From the NCBI GenBank assembly GCA_001534745.1, contig CP013997.1, forward strand, positions 2,170,001-2,234,000: a DNA stretch of 64,000 bases, in the 5' to 3' direction. Origin of the DNA: Pseudomonas monteilii (GTDB lineage: Bacteria; Pseudomonadota; Gammaproteobacteria; Pseudomonadales; Pseudomonadaceae). Of this stretch, positions 1-8,625 are shown one piece after another. The position numbers and the translations under genes are program-made. Numbering within the stretch: position 1 is the first letter of the stretch; each line of letters starts with the position of its first letter. The notes below the pieces were generated by a model, which was given only the letters and a program-made list of their open reading frames with translations, searched no databases and had not been told where the DNA came from.

Positions 1-1354
1 TGCTGTTCAGCAGCGCGGTCATGGCCTGGTCGAAGGCGGGGTTCTTCCAGCCCAACGGGCCCCATTCGGCGCCGCCATGGCCGAAGTCGCCGTACAGGGT
101 CACCAGCGGGTCCGGCACCAGGGCGTAATTGCGCGAGAACAGCGCCAGTTGCAGGCTGCCGTCGTGATAGGCCGCCGGAATGGCGCTGAGGTTCTCCACC
201 GCCACCTCGACCTCCACGCCCACCTCCTTGAGCTGGGCCTGCAAGGCGGTGGCGATCAGCGCCAGTTCAGGGCGATCGCCGAAGGTCAGCAGCTTGAGGT
301 GCAGACGCTCGCCGTTCTTTTCCAGGATGCCGTCGGAGCCGGGAGTCCAACCTTGGGTCTTGAGCAAGGCCTTGGCCGCCTCGGGGTCATGGTGCAACGG
401 GGGCAGGCTGGGGTCGTGCCAGGCCGTGACGTTGGCGGCGAACATCTGCGTGGCGGCGGTGCCCGGGGCGCGCAACACGGCTGCTGCGATGCCCTCGCGC
501 TGCATCGCCAGGCTCAGGGCGCGACGCACCTCGACGGAGCCCGTGGCACCTGCGCCTGCGTTGACCGCCAGCATCACCACCCGGGGCACCGGGCCGGTCA
601 GCACCTGCACGTTCTGCGCACGGGACAGCCGGGCGATGCTGGGTGGATCGAGCTGGAAGACCAGCTCGGCGCCACCGCTTTCAGCCATCAGCGTACGCGT
701 CTCGCCACGGCCCGCGCCCAGGTAGGTGGCCTTCTCGATCACCGGCCGGGCACCCCAGTACTGCTCGAAGCGCTCGGTCTTCAGGCGTTGCGGCGGCTCG
801 ATCAGGGTGGCGCGGTAGGGGCCGGTGGCGATGATCGCTTTCACCGCGTCCTGGGCATCGTAGGCGGCCGGCGCCAGGATGCTGGTGGAGGAGTGGGCCA
901 ACAGCGACAGCAGGGGCGCAAAGGGCTGGTCGAGCTGGATGACCACGTCAGCACCCTCGGCGGTGATGGCACTGATCGCCGCATTGCGCAGGATGCCGGG
1001 CTTGCTGCGCGCCACGTTCAGGGCATGGGCGGCGGCAGCGGCGGTCAGGGCGCTGCCGTCATGGAAGGTGACGCCCTGACGCAGCGTCAGGTGCCAGGTC
1101 TTGCCATCCTCGGACACCCGCCAGCGCTCGGCCAAAGCCGGGATCGGCTGCCCGTCGGCATCGGCTTCGAGCAGGGTTTCGGTGACTTGCATGCGCTGGA
1201 AGATGAAACCGGACACCGAGGGGTCCAGGCCGACGATCTCGAACGGCGCCACGACGTCGAAGACGCGGTCTTCGGCGACCACGGAGGCGGACGAGACGGC
1301 GGCCCAGGCGGCGAACGAGGCCGCGAGCAGGTTCAGGCGGAGCTTGGTGACCAC
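1..1354 (-). CDS. ABC transporter periplasmic solute-binding protein, family 5 (partial, 3' end outside window)
   Basis: Reading the minus strand from GTG at 1354 gives about 450 uninterrupted codons that run off the window. The N-terminus is a Sec signal peptide (KLRLNLLAASFAAWAAVSSASVVA), followed by the family-5 solute-binding pattern: LAERWRVSEDGKTWHLTLR, QGVTFHDGSALTA, ATGPYR, VRRALSLAMQR. This family delivers peptides, nickel or metal-opine complexes to ABC permeases. The GTG start is preferred because AAGGA lies ten bases upstream; the nearby ATG is in another frame. A Zur-like box about 130 bp upstream hints at a metal (zinc/nickel-metallophore) substrate, but that is inference. The permease and ATPase genes would lie beyond the left edge. 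Confidence 0.85.
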   Translation of the reverse strand, partial: MVTKLRLNLLAASFAAWAAVSSASVVAEDRVFDVVAPFEIVGLDPSVSGFIFQRMQVTETLLEADADGQPIPALAERWRVSEDGKTWHLTLRQGVTFHDGSALTAAAAAHALNVARSKPGILRNAAISAITAEGADVVIQLDQPFAPLLSLLAHSSTSILAPAAYDAQDAVKAIIATGPYRATLIEPPQRLKTERFEQYWGARPVIEKATYLGAGRGETRTLMAESGGAELVFQLDPPSIARLSRAQNVQVLTGPVPRVVMLAVNAGAGATGSVEVRRALSLAMQREGIAAAVLRAPGTAATQMFAANVTAWHDPSLPPLHHDPEAAKALLKTQGWTPGSDGILEKNGERLHLKLLTFGDRPELALIATALQAQLKEVGVEVEVAVENLSAIPAAYHDGSLQLALFSRNYALVPDPLVTLYGDFGHGGAEWGPLGWKNPAFDQAMTALLNS

Positions 1355-1439
1355 GGGGAGGCATTCCTTCTGGTTGACGACCGAGGGCAAGGTCGGCGTC
1401 GCCCGCGAAGCGCGCGGTAGGGCCGTCCCTGCCACCGAG

Positions 1440-1457
1440 GATGAACAATCGTTCATC
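1440..1457. promoter_or_regulatory. Perfect dyad in the leader of the solute-binding protein gene
   Basis: GATGAACAATCGTTCATC has 7-bp arms around AATC. It lies between the Zur-like box and the GTG start, inside the probable transcript leader. It may be an operator or a small hairpin. Confidence 0.35.
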
Positions 1458-1483
1458 GAATGAAGAGGTTGGCCATGATATGT

Positions 1484-1500
1484 AATGTGATTATATAACG
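1484..1500 (-). promoter_or_regulatory. Candidate Zur-type operator
   Basis: AATGTGATTATATAACG in a local AT-rich island matches the gammaproteobacterial Zur box core (AATGTTATANTATAAC) at all but two defined positions. The arms are GTGAT and ATAAC. It lies upstream of the metal/peptide-type binding protein. This is consensus matching by eye only. Confidence 0.4.
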
Positions 1501-1669
1501 TCTATATCTGAAACACATTGTTACATCCGTCCGAAACGCGCCCCAAAACGGATCGCGGCCAGCCCGATGAGGCGTGACAAGGGGTGACAGGTGAACAACC
1601 CCGGGGAAACACTGGCCAGCCGCCACTGTCCATCTTCAGACAAGCCACCTTGACCTGAGAGACCCCTAG

Positions 1670-2200
1670 ATGAAGATTGCTTGCCTTGGCTGGGGCTCCC
1701 TGCTGTGGAAATCCGGCCCCCTGCGCGTGCGTGGCGACTGGCGTGCCGACGGCCCGGAGGTGTCGGTAGAGTTCTGCCGCGTGGCCGATGGTGGCGAGCT
1801 GTCCACCGCTTTGTGCCTGAATGCACCCGTACTCCCGGTCTTCTGGAGCCTGCTGGACACCGATGACCTCGACGATGCCTGCCGCATGCTGCGTGCACGC
1901 GAGCAGATCCCCGAACAGCGCACCGACGGCATCGGTACCCTGCTGGTCAAGCAGGGCCATGGGGGTCACCTGATCCCATGGGCGGCAGCACGCGGCCTGG
2001 ATGCGGTCATCTGGACAGGCTTGCCGCCGCGTTTCGCCGGGGTAGAGAACCGCCTCCCGTCCCAGGAGGACGCGGTCCGCTACCTTGACGGGTTGCAGGG
2101 CGAGATGGGCGAGCATGCACGCCACTACATCCAGCAGGTCCCCCGGCAGTTGGACACACCGTACCGCGCGGCGATTCGTCGTGAACTGGGCTGGCAGTGA
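1670..2200 (+). CDS. Hypothetical protein with GGCT-like N-terminal motif
   Basis: A 176-residue soluble protein starting MKIACLGWGSLLW, preceded by GAGAG eight bases before the ATG. The opening LGWGSLLW resembles the YGSLL motif of gamma-glutamylcyclotransferase-like folds, but I cannot confirm the fold or a catalytic glutamate, so no function is assigned. There is no signal peptide or membrane segment. It overlaps the start of the next gene by about 20 bp, suggesting they are co-transcribed. Confidence 0.7.
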   Translation: MKIACLGWGSLLWKSGPLRVRGDWRADGPEVSVEFCRVADGGELSTALCLNAPVLPVFWSLLDTDDLDDACRMLRAREQIPEQRTDGIGTLLVKQGHGGHLIPWAAARGLDAVIWTGLPPRFAGVENRLPSQEDAVRYLDGLQGEMGEHARHYIQQVPRQLDTPYRAAIRRELGWQ

Positions 2201-2504
2201 GCCGGAGACGTTCGAGGGCCTGCGCGCTGCTGGCGTGCTGGCCGATGCGCGCACCTTGCGCGGTACCGGGCATCGGCAGCTGGTCACGTTGCTGGGGCAG
2301 GGCGGGTATGCCCGTTACGACGAATCCACGGCCCGGCGCCTGCATGCGCTTGCCCTGCGACTCGAGCAGGCGCACGCGGGCGAGGTCGATCGGTTGCTCC
2401 ACGACCCGGCACCGCTGATGCCCAAGCTGCTGGCCTTCGAAGGCATAGGCCCCAAGACGGCAGCCATCTTCATCGAAGGGCTGGGCTTGAACGACAGGCC
2501 ATAG
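2181..2504 (+). CDS. Helix-hairpin-helix (endonuclease III-like) protein, probably N-terminally truncated
   Basis: From GTG at 2181 the frame gives 107 residues with LRGTGHRQLVTLLGQGGY, ARYDESTARRLHALA and, near the C-terminus, LLAFEGIGPKTAAIFIEGL, a helix-hairpin-helix motif typical of the HhH-GPD DNA glycosylase/endonuclease III fold. Full-length relatives carry roughly 70 further N-terminal residues (the LLVLAMLLSARIS region), which I do not find upstream in any frame. The gene overlaps the previous one. It may be a decayed remnant rather than an active enzyme. Confidence 0.55.
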   Translation: MNWAGSEPETFEGLRAAGVLADARTLRGTGHRQLVTLLGQGGYARYDESTARRLHALALRLEQAHAGEVDRLLHDPAPLMPKLLAFEGIGPKTAAIFIEGLGLNDRP

Positions 2505-2598
2505 CGGTACTGACTGCACGATCAACCCTCGTTGACGAGCCAGCGCCCACACAGACCTCTGCAGACCGTCGGTGTAGGCAGGGCTGCGCAAGCAGGTT

Positions 2599-2670
2599 GT
2601 GGGAGCGGGCTTGCCCGCGATGCAGGCGGCGACGGCCCGGACGCTATCGCGGGCAAGCCCGCTCCCACAG
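2599..2670. repeat. Paired REP sequences (BIME-like hairpin)
   Basis: GTGGGAGCGGGCTTGCCCGC is followed after about 30 bp by its inverse, GCGGGCAAGCCCGCTCCCAC. This is the standard P. putida-type REP pair. The rest of 2505-2769 is AT-rich spacer plus a second REP type (GGGCCCTGCGGGCC) that forms the IS110 target. Confidence 0.85.
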
Positions 2671-2784
2671 AAAATAAATATCCTATTGATTTTAAAGGGA
2701 ATAATTTCAGAATTTTGTGGGCCCTGCGGGCCTAATTGCGGCCGGTCCGGCGCCCCGGCAGGGGCCGCTTGTATGGTAGGACTT

Positions 2785-2931
2785 GAAGGGAGGAGGAGGG
2801 ACTAGATCCGCTTCTGACTGTTCGCGCAGTACAGACCGTGGGAGATTTCGCCCCTCCTCCCTTCACCCAAGCGCCGATAAGGAATGCTTCCGGTTTTGAC
2901 CGACGAAAGTACAAGCCTGCGCCTCTGGGTG
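2785..2931 (+). ncRNA. Candidate bridge RNA of IS110 copy 1
   Basis: Two consecutive stem-loops lie in the 5' leader. Stem 1 pairs 2785-2796 (GAAGGGAGGAGG) with 2853-2864, 12 bp perfect. Its internal loop holds CCGCT (2808-2812), identical to the left target side, and GTGGGAG (2838-2844), complementary to the right target side CTCCCAC; these flank a small hairpin (CTGACTG/CAGTACAG). Stem 2 pairs CACCCA (2864-2869) with TGGGTG (2926-2931), extended by GCGC/GCGC. Its loop holds GGAATGCT (like the right IS end GAATCT) and TACAAG (2910-2915), the complement of the left end CTTGTA. This is the target-loop/donor-loop layout of IS621-type bridge RNAs. Pairing was done by eye. Confidence 0.7.
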
Positions 2932-2971
2932 GCCCTTCAAGCCCTTAGACCTTACCTGCGGAGACGCGCTC

Positions 2972-3919
2972 ATGGCAATGCCATCATCCGAACACAGCAC
3001 GATCATAGGCGTCGACGTTGCTAAGGCTGAGCTCGTCATTTACGAAGACAGCTCCGGACAGTTGAGCACTATTGCCAACAACAAGACGGCTATTAAACAA
3101 TGGATCAAGGCATTGCACGGCAAGGTCTCGATTGCAATCGAGGCCACCAATGTCTATCACCTGCTGTTTACCGATATGGTCCATGAAGCAGGACATACCC
3201 TTTACTTGATGGATGGTTATGCCCTGAGTCACTACCGAAAAGGTATTGGCTCACGCGCCAAGACCGACCCGATCGATGCAAGGGTACTGGCCCGGTACCT
3301 CAAGAACGAAGGCGCTAATCTTACCCCCTGGATCCCCCCTTCGACACTCTATCGCGACCTTGTCAGCCTGTTTCGCAGGCGCGCGATGCTCGTCCAGACG
3401 CGTACAGCGCTGAGACTGAGCTGGGAGGGTGAGCCGCTGCTCAAGAACCTTTTGAAGTCCCAGCTCACCTCGATGAAGCGCCTTGAAGACCTCATTGAAA
3501 ACATGATCAAGAAGCTGCTCGACCAGGCAGGACTGATGCCGTTAGTAAAGCAGTGTATGAAAGTTGAAGGTATTGGTTTTCTTACCGCTGCGCGTTTGGT
3601 CGCCACCTACCAGCGAGGCGAGTTCAAGAGTGCCGATGCCTTCATCGCCTTTTTAGGAATGGACCTGCGAGTGGCTCAGTCGGGCAAGAAAAAAGAACGC
3701 TCGACGTTGACCAAACGAGGCGATCCAGAGGTCCGTCGTTTGCTGCACAACGCGGCGATGTCAGCAGGCAGGACAGCTGCTTGGAAAACGTTTTACGAAG
3801 ACAAGCAGAGCCGCGGTTTTAAAAAGACTCAAGTCCTGGTCATGCTGGCCCGCAAGCTGGCTCGAGTGGTCTTTGCCCTGATCAGAAGCGGAGAGGAATA
3901 TCGCCCCAAAGCCGCTTAA
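2972..3919 (+). CDS. IS110-family transposase (RuvC-like DEDD recombinase), copy 1
   Basis: 315 residues. The N-terminal RuvC-like domain carries the acidic tetrad D15 (IGVDVAKAE), E57 (IAIEATN) and D99/D102 (KTDPIDARVLARY). The C-terminal Tnp domain has an HhH-like KVEGIGFLTAARLVA and the block FLGMDLRVAQSGKKKERST, where S237 is the candidate nucleophilic serine. These enzymes recombine element ends and target guided by the element-encoded RNA. All signature residues are present, so the copy looks functional. It differs from copy 2 at only two residues (I121/V and N159/S). Confidence 0.95.
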   Translation: MAMPSSEHSTIIGVDVAKAELVIYEDSSGQLSTIANNKTAIKQWIKALHGKVSIAIEATNVYHLLFTDMVHEAGHTLYLMDGYALSHYRKGIGSRAKTDPIDARVLARYLKNEGANLTPWIPPSTLYRDLVSLFRRRAMLVQTRTALRLSWEGEPLLKNLLKSQLTSMKRLEDLIENMIKKLLDQAGLMPLVKQCMKVEGIGFLTAARLVATYQRGEFKSADAFIAFLGMDLRVAQSGKKKERSTLTKRGDPEVRRLLHNAAMSAGRTAAWKTFYEDKQSRGFKKTQVLVMLARKLARVVFALIRSGEEYRPKAA

Positions 3920-3944
3920 GCGCTTGGCAATTACCATAGAATCT

Positions 3945-4307
3945 CCCACAGGTGACCGCGATAGCCTGCAACACCGCGGTGGGGCTACGGGTGTAGGAGC
4001 GGCCCCTGTGCCGCGATGGGCCGCAAAGCGGCCCCAGAAACCGATCAGAAATAAAGCCTCTGCACCAGGGAAGCTATCGCCATGTTCTCTGCGCGACAGC
4101 GCGGCGCCAAGGCGGCGGGCGGACTCCCACAGGTGACCGCGATAGCCTGCAACGCTGCGGTGGGGCTACGGGTGTAGGAGCGGCCCCTGTGCCGCGATGG
4201 GCCGCAAAGCGGCCCTAAATCGATCAGCAATAAAGCCCGGATCCTGCTAGCCACCGTCATGTTCTCTGCGCGACATCGCGACGCCAAGGCGGCGGGCTGA
4301 ACTCCCA
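3945..4307. repeat. Two tandem ~182-bp REP-containing units
   Basis: Each unit begins CCCACAGGTGACCGCGATAG, continues with a GGGGCTACGGGTGTAGGAGC segment and CCGCAAAGCGGCC, and ends with an ATGTTCTCTGCGCGACA block. The first unit directly abuts the IS110 right end. No gene is seen between 3945 and 4464. Confidence 0.8.
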
Positions 4308-4464
4308 CAGGATCCCGCGACAGCCTGCCACGCCACGGTGCGGCCACGTATGTGAGGCCCCCCGCCAGGGCCCACAGAACAGCAACAGCATCGTCTCGAA
4401 AAAGCGAAGGCCTAGCGCCCGGCTAATCGCACCAGCCCCCGCTCAACCGCCCCGGCATCTCGCC

Positions 4465-5244
4465 TCAGACCCCCACCATCCACCGCGTCAACCCACGCCG
4501 CCCACTCACCCCCAGCTTGGCCGTCGCGCGCTTGAGGTAGGTTTCCACCGAACTGCCCTTGACCTTCAACCGCTCGGCCAGCTCCGGCACGGTGACGCCG
4601 GTCAGCAGCCCCAGGCACACTTCCTGTTCCCGCGCCGACAGGGTCACCGCCTGGTGTGCCAGGCGCCCGGCGAAGGCCGAGCGCAGCGATCCCGGATCGA
4701 CCGCAGCCGTCTCCGCGCCGTCCGTGCGCGCAGGCAGCGGGGTCAGCTGAGCATGCTGCTCCACCAGCGGCAGCAGGGTGTCGGACAGCACCTTGAGCAG
4801 CGACAGCTCGCTCAAGCTGAACCCCCGCAGTTGCGCCGAGCGGTGAAAGCCGATTACCCAGCGCAGTGGGCCTCGGCACGACACCACCGAGCAGGCATGC
4901 CCGATGCGAGCCGAGCGTGGCAGGTCCTGGGCCGCCCGGTACTGCACCAGCAGCGGCGCTTCCATGTCCAGCACGCTGTCGAGCATCGACGCGGCCAGCG
5001 CCTCGGGCGGCCGAGGCGGATGCTCGGGGGTCGCCTGGCCCAGGGCGCGCGAGACCTGTACCCGACGAGGGTCGGCCTGTACCGACCACTCCTGCAGGTC
5101 CAGGCCCTGGATCGGGACCTGGGCGCCGACGAAGGCGAACAGCTGCTCGGCGAAGGACGGCTCGCCCGCGCTGGCGATCAACTCGCCTAGACGCAGGTAC
5201 AGCGCTGGATCGGGGTCATGGGTGCTGCAGTGGCTGAGTTTCAT
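4465..5244 (-). CDS. LuxR-family transcriptional regulator (lipopeptide cluster)
   Basis: 259 residues with a C-terminal LuxR/GerE helix-turn-helix: VTLSAREQEVCLGLLTG, then VPELAERLKVKGSSVETYLK and RATAKLGVSGRRGLTRWM. The N-terminal ~190 residues have no recognised acyl-homoserine-lactone-binding signature, as in other LuxR-type regulators flanking Pseudomonas lipopeptide NRPS genes. It is divergent from the NRPS operon across a 291-bp gap, so it probably activates that operon. It is similar in build to the second LuxR gene at 34589-35365. Confidence 0.88.
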   Translation of the reverse strand: MKLSHCSTHDPDPALYLRLGELIASAGEPSFAEQLFAFVGAQVPIQGLDLQEWSVQADPRRVQVSRALGQATPEHPPRPPEALAASMLDSVLDMEAPLLVQYRAAQDLPRSARIGHACSVVSCRGPLRWVIGFHRSAQLRGFSLSELSLLKVLSDTLLPLVEQHAQLTPLPARTDGAETAAVDPGSLRSAFAGRLAHQAVTLSAREQEVCLGLLTGVTVPELAERLKVKGSSVETYLKRATAKLGVSGRRGLTRWMVGV

Positions 5245-5535
5245 GCCGTCATCATCCTGGATTGGTTCGTCTAGGGCATCCGTGCCGTGCGTGACCGGAC
5301 GGTCGGTCGGCAGTCAAGACGCCGATTCAAGCCCGAACGCCGCCCTGTGTCTGTACCGAAAAAAGGGGACAGTTAACCATCAGGCCCCACTGACAGACCA
5401 ATGGTAGGGCAGTGGTGGCATGTTGACACCTTGACCTGGGACAGTGCCATCCGGTGTCCGGGTTTGGGGGGACATACAGGCCCAGACCGCGGTGCTTGAA
5501 TCCCCGGCTCATTCGCCAGGAAGGACCTTGCCGCC
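5245..5535. promoter_or_regulatory. Divergent control region between LuxR gene and NRPS operon
   Basis: 291 bp without a gene. GGGGACA (5365-5371) and GGGACA (5438-5443) are followed 11 bp later by TGTCCG, giving a loose inverted repeat reminiscent of the syr-syp box half-sites bound by LuxR-type lipopeptide regulators; order and spacing differ, so the match is weak. AGGAAGGA at 5518-5525 is the ribosome-binding site of the NRPS. Confidence 0.35.
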
Positions 5536-8500
5536 ATGTCTGTTACCGAAGTTTTGCCGTTGACCGCGGCTCAGCGTGACATCTGGCTGGATCAGATCGG
5601 ACACGGCGATTCGCCGCTCTACACCATCGGCGGTTACGTCGATCTTCAGGGCCCCTTGCGGCCTGAACTGCTGGAGCGCGCGCTGGTCGACCTGCTGCGC
5701 GCCCACGAGGCCCTGCGCACGGTGCTGGTGCCCCCTGCACCCGGCAGCGACGCGCGCCTGCCCGGCCAGCGCTTCGTCGCCGACCTGTCGGTGGACCTGC
5801 CGCTGCATGACCTGAGCGAGGCCTGCGACCCGGTCGCCGCCGCACAGGCACAGGTGCGCACCGCCCTGCAGCACCACCACGCCCTGGACGGCGGCCCGCT
5901 GCTGCACTTCAGCCTGGTGCGTCTGGGCGCCGACCGGCACTGGCTGATCACCCACGCCCATCACCTGATCCTCGACGGCTGGGGCTTCGGCCAGATGCTC
6001 AAGGCCCTGGGCGAGCACTACACTGCGCTGAGCCAGCACCAGCCATTGCCCGGCACTGCCTCGTCGTATGCCGCGTTCGTCGCGGACGACCAGCGCTACC
6101 AGGCCTCCGAGCGCTACCAGCGCGACAAGGCCTATTGGCTGGACAAGTATCGCCACCTGCCCGCGCCGCTGCTCACGCCACGCCGTCAGCTGCGCCGCGC
6201 CAGCGACCCTTCACCGGCCGGCAACTGGACCCAGGCCTTCCCGGCCGAACTGCACACGCGCATGCAGCGCTTCGCCGATGCCCAGGGCGCCTCGGCGTTC
6301 CATGTCCTACTGGCGGCGCTGCACCTCTACGTCTGCCGCGTCTGGCAGCGCCAGGAGTGGGTGGTCGGGGTGCCGATGCTCAACCGCAGCGGGCGCTTCA
6401 AGGCCACCCTCGGGCACTTCGCCCAGGTCAGTGCCGTGCACCTGGCCACCCCCGACGACCTGACCTTCGAGGCGCTGGTCAGGCACGTGCGCGACACCCT
6501 GCGTCGCGACCTGCGCCACCAGCGTTTCCCCTTGAGCGACCTCAACCGCCACCTGGGCCTGGCCCGCGAGGAACGCGCGCAGCTGTTCGAGGTGTCGCTG
6601 TCCTACGAGCAGGACAACCACCGCTACGCCTATGGCCAGGCCCAGGCCGACACGGTCAAGGTCTGCAATGGCCATGAAGCCACGCCCCTGGCGATCCACG
6701 TGCGCAGCAACCGGCAGACCGACGGCGCCTGGCTGCACCTGGTGCACCACCGCGGCTGGCTCGACGACGACGAAGCCCAGGCCCTGGCCGCGCGCCTGCT
6801 GCAGGTCCTCGACCAAGGCCTGGCTGCCCCCGAGACACGCCTGTCGCAGTTCGAGCTGCTCACGCCGGCCGAACAGCGTCAGCTGGCGCAATGGAACCGC
6901 ACTGAGCTGCCCGCCGCCGGCAGCCGGCAGGTCCATCGGCGCATCGAGCGCCAGGCCCAGGTGCGCCCGCAGCAGGTGGCTGCCGTGCACGAAGGCGCGC
7001 AACTGACCTACGCCGAACTCGACCAGCGCGCCAGCGACCTGGCTCACCGGCTGCGCGCCCACGGCGCCGGCCCCGAGCAGCGAGTGGCCGTGCTGCTCGA
7101 GCGTGGCCTGGACCTGATGGTCGGGCTGCTGGCCATCTTCAAGGCCGGGGCCGCCTACGTGCCGATCGATCCGGCCTTGCCCGCCGAACGCATCGCCTAC
7201 CTGCTCGAAGACAGCACCCCCTGCCTGCTGCTGAGTCGCTCGGGCCTGCGTGCTCGCCGTCCCGACGGCACGCTGCCGGTGATCGAACTGGACGCACGGC
7301 CGCCGACCGGTGTCCAGGCGGGCACGCACGCGCCGGCCGCCACTGACGATGCCGATCTGGCCTACGTGATCTACACCTCCGGCTCCACCGGACTGCCCAA
7401 GGGCGTGATGATCGAGCAGCGCATGCTCGCCAACCTGGTCGACTGGCACCTGCAGGCCTTCGACCTGGGGCCGGGCAGCCACACCTCCTGCCTGGCCGGG
7501 CTGAGCTTCGATGCCATGGCCTGGGAGGTCTGGCCCGCGTTGTGCGCCGGCGCCACCCTGCACCTGGCCCCGGCCCAGCCCCAGGGCGAGAACATCGACG
7601 CACTGCTGCGCTGGTGGCGTGCGCAACCGTTGGACGTAAGCTTCCTGCCGACCCCGGTCGCCGAGTACGCCTTCGGCCTGGCCGAAGACCATCCGACCTT
7701 GCGCGTGCTGCTGATCGGCGGCGACCGTCTGCGCCAGCCGCCGAGCCCACGGCGTTACCGGGTGATCAACAACTACGGGCCGACCGAAACCACGGTGGTG
7801 GCCAGCTCCGGCCAGGTCGGCGCCGGCCGTGCCCTGCACATCGGCGCACCGGTGGCCAATACCCAGCTGCACGTGCTCGATGCCCAAGGGCGCCCGCTGC
7901 CGATCGGTGCGGTGGGTGAGCTGTACATCGGCGGCGTCGGGGTGGCGCGCGGCTACCTGGGTCGTCCCGACCTGACCGCCGAACGCTTCGTCGCCGACCC
8001 GTTCAGCGACCGTCCCGAGGCGCGCCTGTACCGCAGTGGCGACCTGGTGCGCTGGTTACCCGACGGCACCCTGGAGTACCTGGGGCGCAACGACGACCAG
8101 GTCAAGGTGCGCGGCATGCGCATCGAGCTGGGTGAAATCGAAGCGGCGCTCAGCGCCCAGCCCGGCCTGCAGGATGCCGTGGTGCTGGTGCGCGATGGCC
8201 GCCTGCTGGCCTGGTACACCGCCACCGCCGAAGACACCTCGCCCGACCCGCAGACGCTGCGCCAGGCCCTGCGTCAACGGCTGCCGGCGCACATGGTCCC
8301 GATGGCCTTCACCGCCCTGGCGAACTGGCCGCTCACCGCCAATGGCAAGCTCGATCGTCGCGCCTTGCCGGCCCCGGATCCGGCGCAGATGAGCGGCCAG
8401 GCCCACGAGCCCCCGCAAGGCCCGCTGGAAATCGCCATGGCCGCGCTGTGGTGCGAGGTGCTGCAGGTGACGAAGGTCGGTCGACACGACAACTTCTTCG

Positions 8501-8625
8501 AACTGGGCGGACACTCGCTGCTGGCGGTCACGTTGATCGACCGACTGCGCCAGGCCGGCCTGCCTGGCAGCGTGCACCAGTTGCTCAGCCACCCGACCCT
8601 CGCCGAGCTGGCGGCCCTCGACCCA
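5536..8625 (+). other. NRPS module 1: starter C - A(Leu) - T
   Basis: The A-domain pocket read against GrsA/EntF numbering is D235 A236 W239 F278 L299 G301 N322 V330 V331, the classic Leu code DAWFLGNVV(K). The T domain has [14 protein letters not shown]. The following C domain is dual C/E, so this Leu should become D. Confidence 0.85.

Larger units (their letters stand above)
2770..3944 (+). mobile_element. IS110-family insertion sequence, copy 1 (REP-targeting)
   Basis: Comparison with the copy at 33025 fixes the ends: the two are nearly identical over 1175 bp and their flanks diverge into different REP contexts. Left junction GGGGCCGCT|TGTATGGTAG, right junction CCATAGAATCT|CCCACAGG. Removing the element restores GGGGCCGCTCCCACA, a REP sequence, with CT at both edges, the core dinucleotide typical of IS110 elements. 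TATGGTA near the left end is inverted near the right end. The leader before the transposase is about 200 bp and the tail only 25 bp. The organisation resembles ISPpu9/ISPpu10-like REP-targeting elements of P. putida. Confidence 0.9.

Noticed and set aside
77..1420. Plus-strand 447-codon frame
   Set aside because: Antisense shadow of the solute-binding protein; the minus strand gives a signal peptide and family-5 motifs.
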